A DNA stretch of 64,000 nt. It comes from Pedobacter sp. BMA. Lineage in GTDB: Bacteria; Bacteroidota; Bacteroidia; Sphingobacteriales; Sphingobacteriaceae. The translations under genes were made by a program, and so were the position numbers. Positions within the stretch are counted from its first letter, which is position 1, and every line of letters starts with the position of its first letter. The stretch covers positions 1-64,000 of the forward strand of contig NZ_LECU01000002.1 of the NCBI RefSeq assembly GCF_001027745.1. Direction: 5' to 3'. Shown here piece by piece: positions 62,182 through 64,000 of this stretch. The notes beneath the pieces are model-generated. The model was not told the DNA's origin and searched no databases. It was given only the letters and a program-made list of their open reading frames with translations.

Positions 62182-63798
62182 ATGACTAAGTATATTTTTG
62201 TTACGGGCGGTGTTACTTCCTCTTTAGGTAAGGGCATCATATCCGCATCTTTAGCTAAACTTTTACAGGCACGGGGCTACCGTGTAACCATTCAAAAATT
62301 CGATCCGTACATTAATATCGATCCCGGAACATTAAATCCATATGAACACGGCGAATGTTTTGTTACGGAAGATGGTGCAGAAACAGATTTAGATCTTGGT
62401 CATTATGAGCGTTTCCTAAACGTTCCAACATCACAAGCCAATAATATTACAACAGGCCGTATTTATCAAAACGTAATTCAAAAAGAACGTAAAGGCGAAT
62501 ATCTGGGTAAAACAGTGCAGGTGGTTCCTCATATTACAGATGAGATTAAACGTAACATGCGCATTTTAGGTGAAAGCGGAGATTACGATATTGTGATTAC
62601 GGAGCTTGGCGGTACTGTTGGCGATATTGAATCCTTACCTTTTATTGAAGCGGTTAGGCAGTTCAAATGGGAGGAAGGAAGTTCAAATGCAATTGTTATT
62701 CACCTCACATTAGTACCATACCTGGCGGCCGCTGGCGAATTAAAAACGAAGCCTACACAGCACTCAGTAAAAGCTTTACTTGAATATGGAATTCAACCAG
62801 ATATTCTGGTTTGCAGAACGGAACACCACCTTGGCCCAGACCTTAGAAAAAAAATAGCATTATTTTGTAACGTTAACATTAATGCGGTAGTCGAATCGAT
62901 GGATGCATCCACTATTTATGATGTGCCATTGTTAATGTTAAAAGAACAATTAGATAAAACTGTTTTAGCAAAATTAAAGCTGCCAACTAAAAACGATCCG
63001 GACATGGAAAGCTGGAAAGATTTTCTTGGTCGCTTAAAAAATCCAACTGCCGAAGTTAAAATCGGCTTGGTTGGTAAATATGTAGAATTACCTGATGCTT
63101 ATAAGTCAATTATTGAATCATTTGTTCATGCAGGTTCTAAAAACGAATGTAAAGTAAAGGTGGAGTATATACACTCGGAAAGTATTTTTCCGGATAATGT
63201 GAAAGAAAAGCTTGGACATTTACAGGGCGTATTAGTTGCCCCTGGTTTCGGAAGCCGTGGAATTGAAGGTAAAATTGATACCATTAAATACGTAAGAGAG
63301 AATAATGTTCCCTTCTTTGGTATCTGTTTAGGAATGCAATGTGCGGTGATTGAATACGGACGTAATGTGCTGGGCTTAAAAGGCGCACATACTACCGAGA
63401 TTGATCCTGAGGCTGCAAACCCTGTGATCAATATGATGGAAGAACAAAAGAGTATTGTAAATATGGGCGGTACCATGCGTTTAGGTTCTTATCCTTGCGA
63501 CATTAAAAAGGGATCAAAGGCGTTTGCGATATATGGTAAACAACATATTAATGAGCGTCACCGTCACCGTTATGAATTCAATAATGCTTATCTCAAACAA
63601 TACGAAGAAGCAGGAATGGTTGCTTCAGGAATTAATCCGCAAACCAACCTGGTTGAAATAGTTGAACTTAAAAATCACCCGTTTTTTGTTGGCGGGCAGT
63701 TTCACCCAGAATTAAAGTCAACAGTTGCTAATCCTCACCCACTTTTTGTTAAATTTGTCGCCGCTGCAATGGAGTATGCGAAAAAGAAAACAAATTAA
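62182..63798 (+). CDS. pyrG: CTP synthase
   Basis: This 538-residue enzyme has the N-terminal synthetase domain ([35 protein letters not shown]) and the C-terminal glutamine amidotransferase domain with nucleophile Cys in [12 protein letters not shown] and the His-Glu pair in FHPELKS. It converts UTP to CTP using glutamine. Length and motifs are normal. It is followed by yidC, a conserved neighbour in Bacteroidota. Confidence 0.97.
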   Translation: MTKYIFVTGGVTSSLGKGIISASLAKLLQARGYRVTIQKFDPYINIDPGTLNPYEHGECFVTEDGAETDLDLGHYERFLNVPTSQANNITTGRIYQNVIQKERKGEYLGKTVQVVPHITDEIKRNMRILGESGDYDIVITELGGTVGDIESLPFIEAVRQFKWEEGSSNAIVIHLTLVPYLAAAGELKTKPTQHSVKALLEYGIQPDILVCRTEHHLGPDLRKKIALFCNVNINAVVESMDASTIYDVPLLMLKEQLDKTVLAKLKLPTKNDPDMESWKDFLGRLKNPTAEVKIGLVGKYVELPDAYKSIIESFVHAGSKNECKVKVEYIHSESIFPDNVKEKLGHLQGVLVAPGFGSRGIEGKIDTIKYVRENNVPFFGICLGMQCAVIEYGRNVLGLKGAHTTEIDPEAANPVINMMEEQKSIVNMGGTMRLGSYPCDIKKGSKAFAIYGKQHINERHRHRYEFNNAYLKQYEEAGMVASGINPQTNLVEIVELKNHPFFVGGQFHPELKSTVANPHPLFVKFVAAAMEYAKKKTN

Positions 63799-63818
63799 AA
63801 GCAGTACAAATAAATATA

Positions 63819-64000
63819 ATGGATAGAAATACCTTTACAGGAATGTTCCTGATTATGATCATATTGGCAGGATCATTCTACTTTTTTAGGCCAAGCGAGG
63901 CCGAAATGAAAAAAGCCCGCGAAATTGAGCACCAAGACTCTTTAAAAAAGGCTGGTATAGCACCAGTTGTTAAAGATACTACTGCCGCTAAAACTATCGC
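63819..64000 (+). CDS. yidC: Membrane protein insertase YidC, N-terminal part
   Basis: The frame starts ATG at 63819 and is open to the window edge (60 codons). The opening MDRNTFTGMFLIMIILAGSF is a membrane anchor as in Bacteroidota YidC, followed by FFRPSEAEMKKAREIEHQDS. The full protein inserts membrane proteins with or without Sec. Only the first residues are visible. Identification rests on the N-terminus and the pyrG neighbour. Confidence 0.85.
   Translation, partial: MDRNTFTGMFLIMIILAGSFYFFRPSEAEMKKAREIEHQDSLKKAGIAPVVKDTTAAKTI

Noticed and set aside
1..64000. CRISPR arrays, rRNA or tRNA genes, IS elements
   Set aside because: No regularly spaced repeats, no rRNA-like stretches, no cloverleaf candidates and no transposase frames were found by reading both strands.

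Overview
The window looks like the chromosome of a member of the Bacteroidota, most likely a Sphingobacteriaceae bacterium close to Pedobacter. The evidence is moderate A+T content, almost no Shine-Dalgarno sequences, several TAnnTTTG (-7) promoter boxes of the Bacteroidota type, and lineage-typical families: GLPGLI, DUF3857/transglutaminase proteins, WbqC-like, UMF1 permease, Hc1-like small histone, DUF2795 and the pyrG-yidC order. Genus is inference from family knowledge; no rRNA or tRNA gene is visible to confirm it. Coding density is high and I see no insertion sequence, prophage, conjugative module or CRISPR array.

Layout. 1-687: end of an OmpA-family protein with a terminator and a repeat-bearing gap. 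940-4146 (-): MgtE, CorA and a WbqC-like protein. 4185-6076 (+): lipid A-type acyltransferase and a family 2 glycosyltransferase. 6069-8175: a thioredoxin-like protein and AroQ, divergent from XerD. 8240-12421: Hc1-like protein, then a bacteriophytochrome operon (heme oxygenase, receiver protein, phytochrome kinase; -) divergent from another receiver. 12783-13901: lipoprotein esterase. 13982-17141 (-): thrS-infC-rpmI-rplT. 17328-22319 (-): GLPGLI protein, LutA-like protein, UMF1 permease, RecQ. 22394-32617: a propeller-amidohydrolase, an M1 peptidase, an exonuclease, and a translationally coupled pair of DUF3857/transglutaminase-like proteins. 33227-40401: L,D-transpeptidase, topoisomerase III, receiver, SF1 helicase and a DUF3037/HipA-like pair. 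40402-40769: a gap holding a possible structured leader and a promoter-plus-terminator small-RNA candidate. 40770-45962: Idi, a small unknown, a LytTR/LytS two-component cluster and a beta-barrel protein. 46102-51117: exonuclease-GIY-YIG fusion, YjbR and VOC proteins, Nudix, CDF transporter, aminotransferase. 51230-57559: ABC permease, QueA, IspD, small proteins, cobalamin adenosyltransferase, LolD-like ATPase, GatC, acyltransferase. 57742-64000 (+): TrpS, deoxynucleoside kinase, KdsB, a lipoprotein, two secreted proteins with a shared C-terminal CPLD-helix tail, PyrG and the start of YidC.

How the genes fit together. Most are housekeeping: translation (thrS, infC, rpmI, rplT, trpS, gatC, queA), isoprenoids (ispD, idi), nucleotides (pyrG, dNK), envelope (kdsB, acyltransferases, glycosyltransferase, L,D-transpeptidase, yidC), DNA maintenance (xerD, recQ, topB, exonucleases) and metal handling (mgtE, corA, CDF, cobalamin adenosyltransferase). 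Signal transduction stands out: a complete biliverdin phytochrome module, a LytTR/LytS cluster and four stand-alone receivers. The least explained items are the paired secreted proteins with a CPLD C-terminal tail (61041-61947), the small-RNA candidate (about 40717-40772), the branched inverted-repeat leader (40453-40553), the nested palindrome at 32907-32983, the HipA-like/DUF3037 pair and the tandem transglutaminase-like pair in which one copy has lost catalytic residues.
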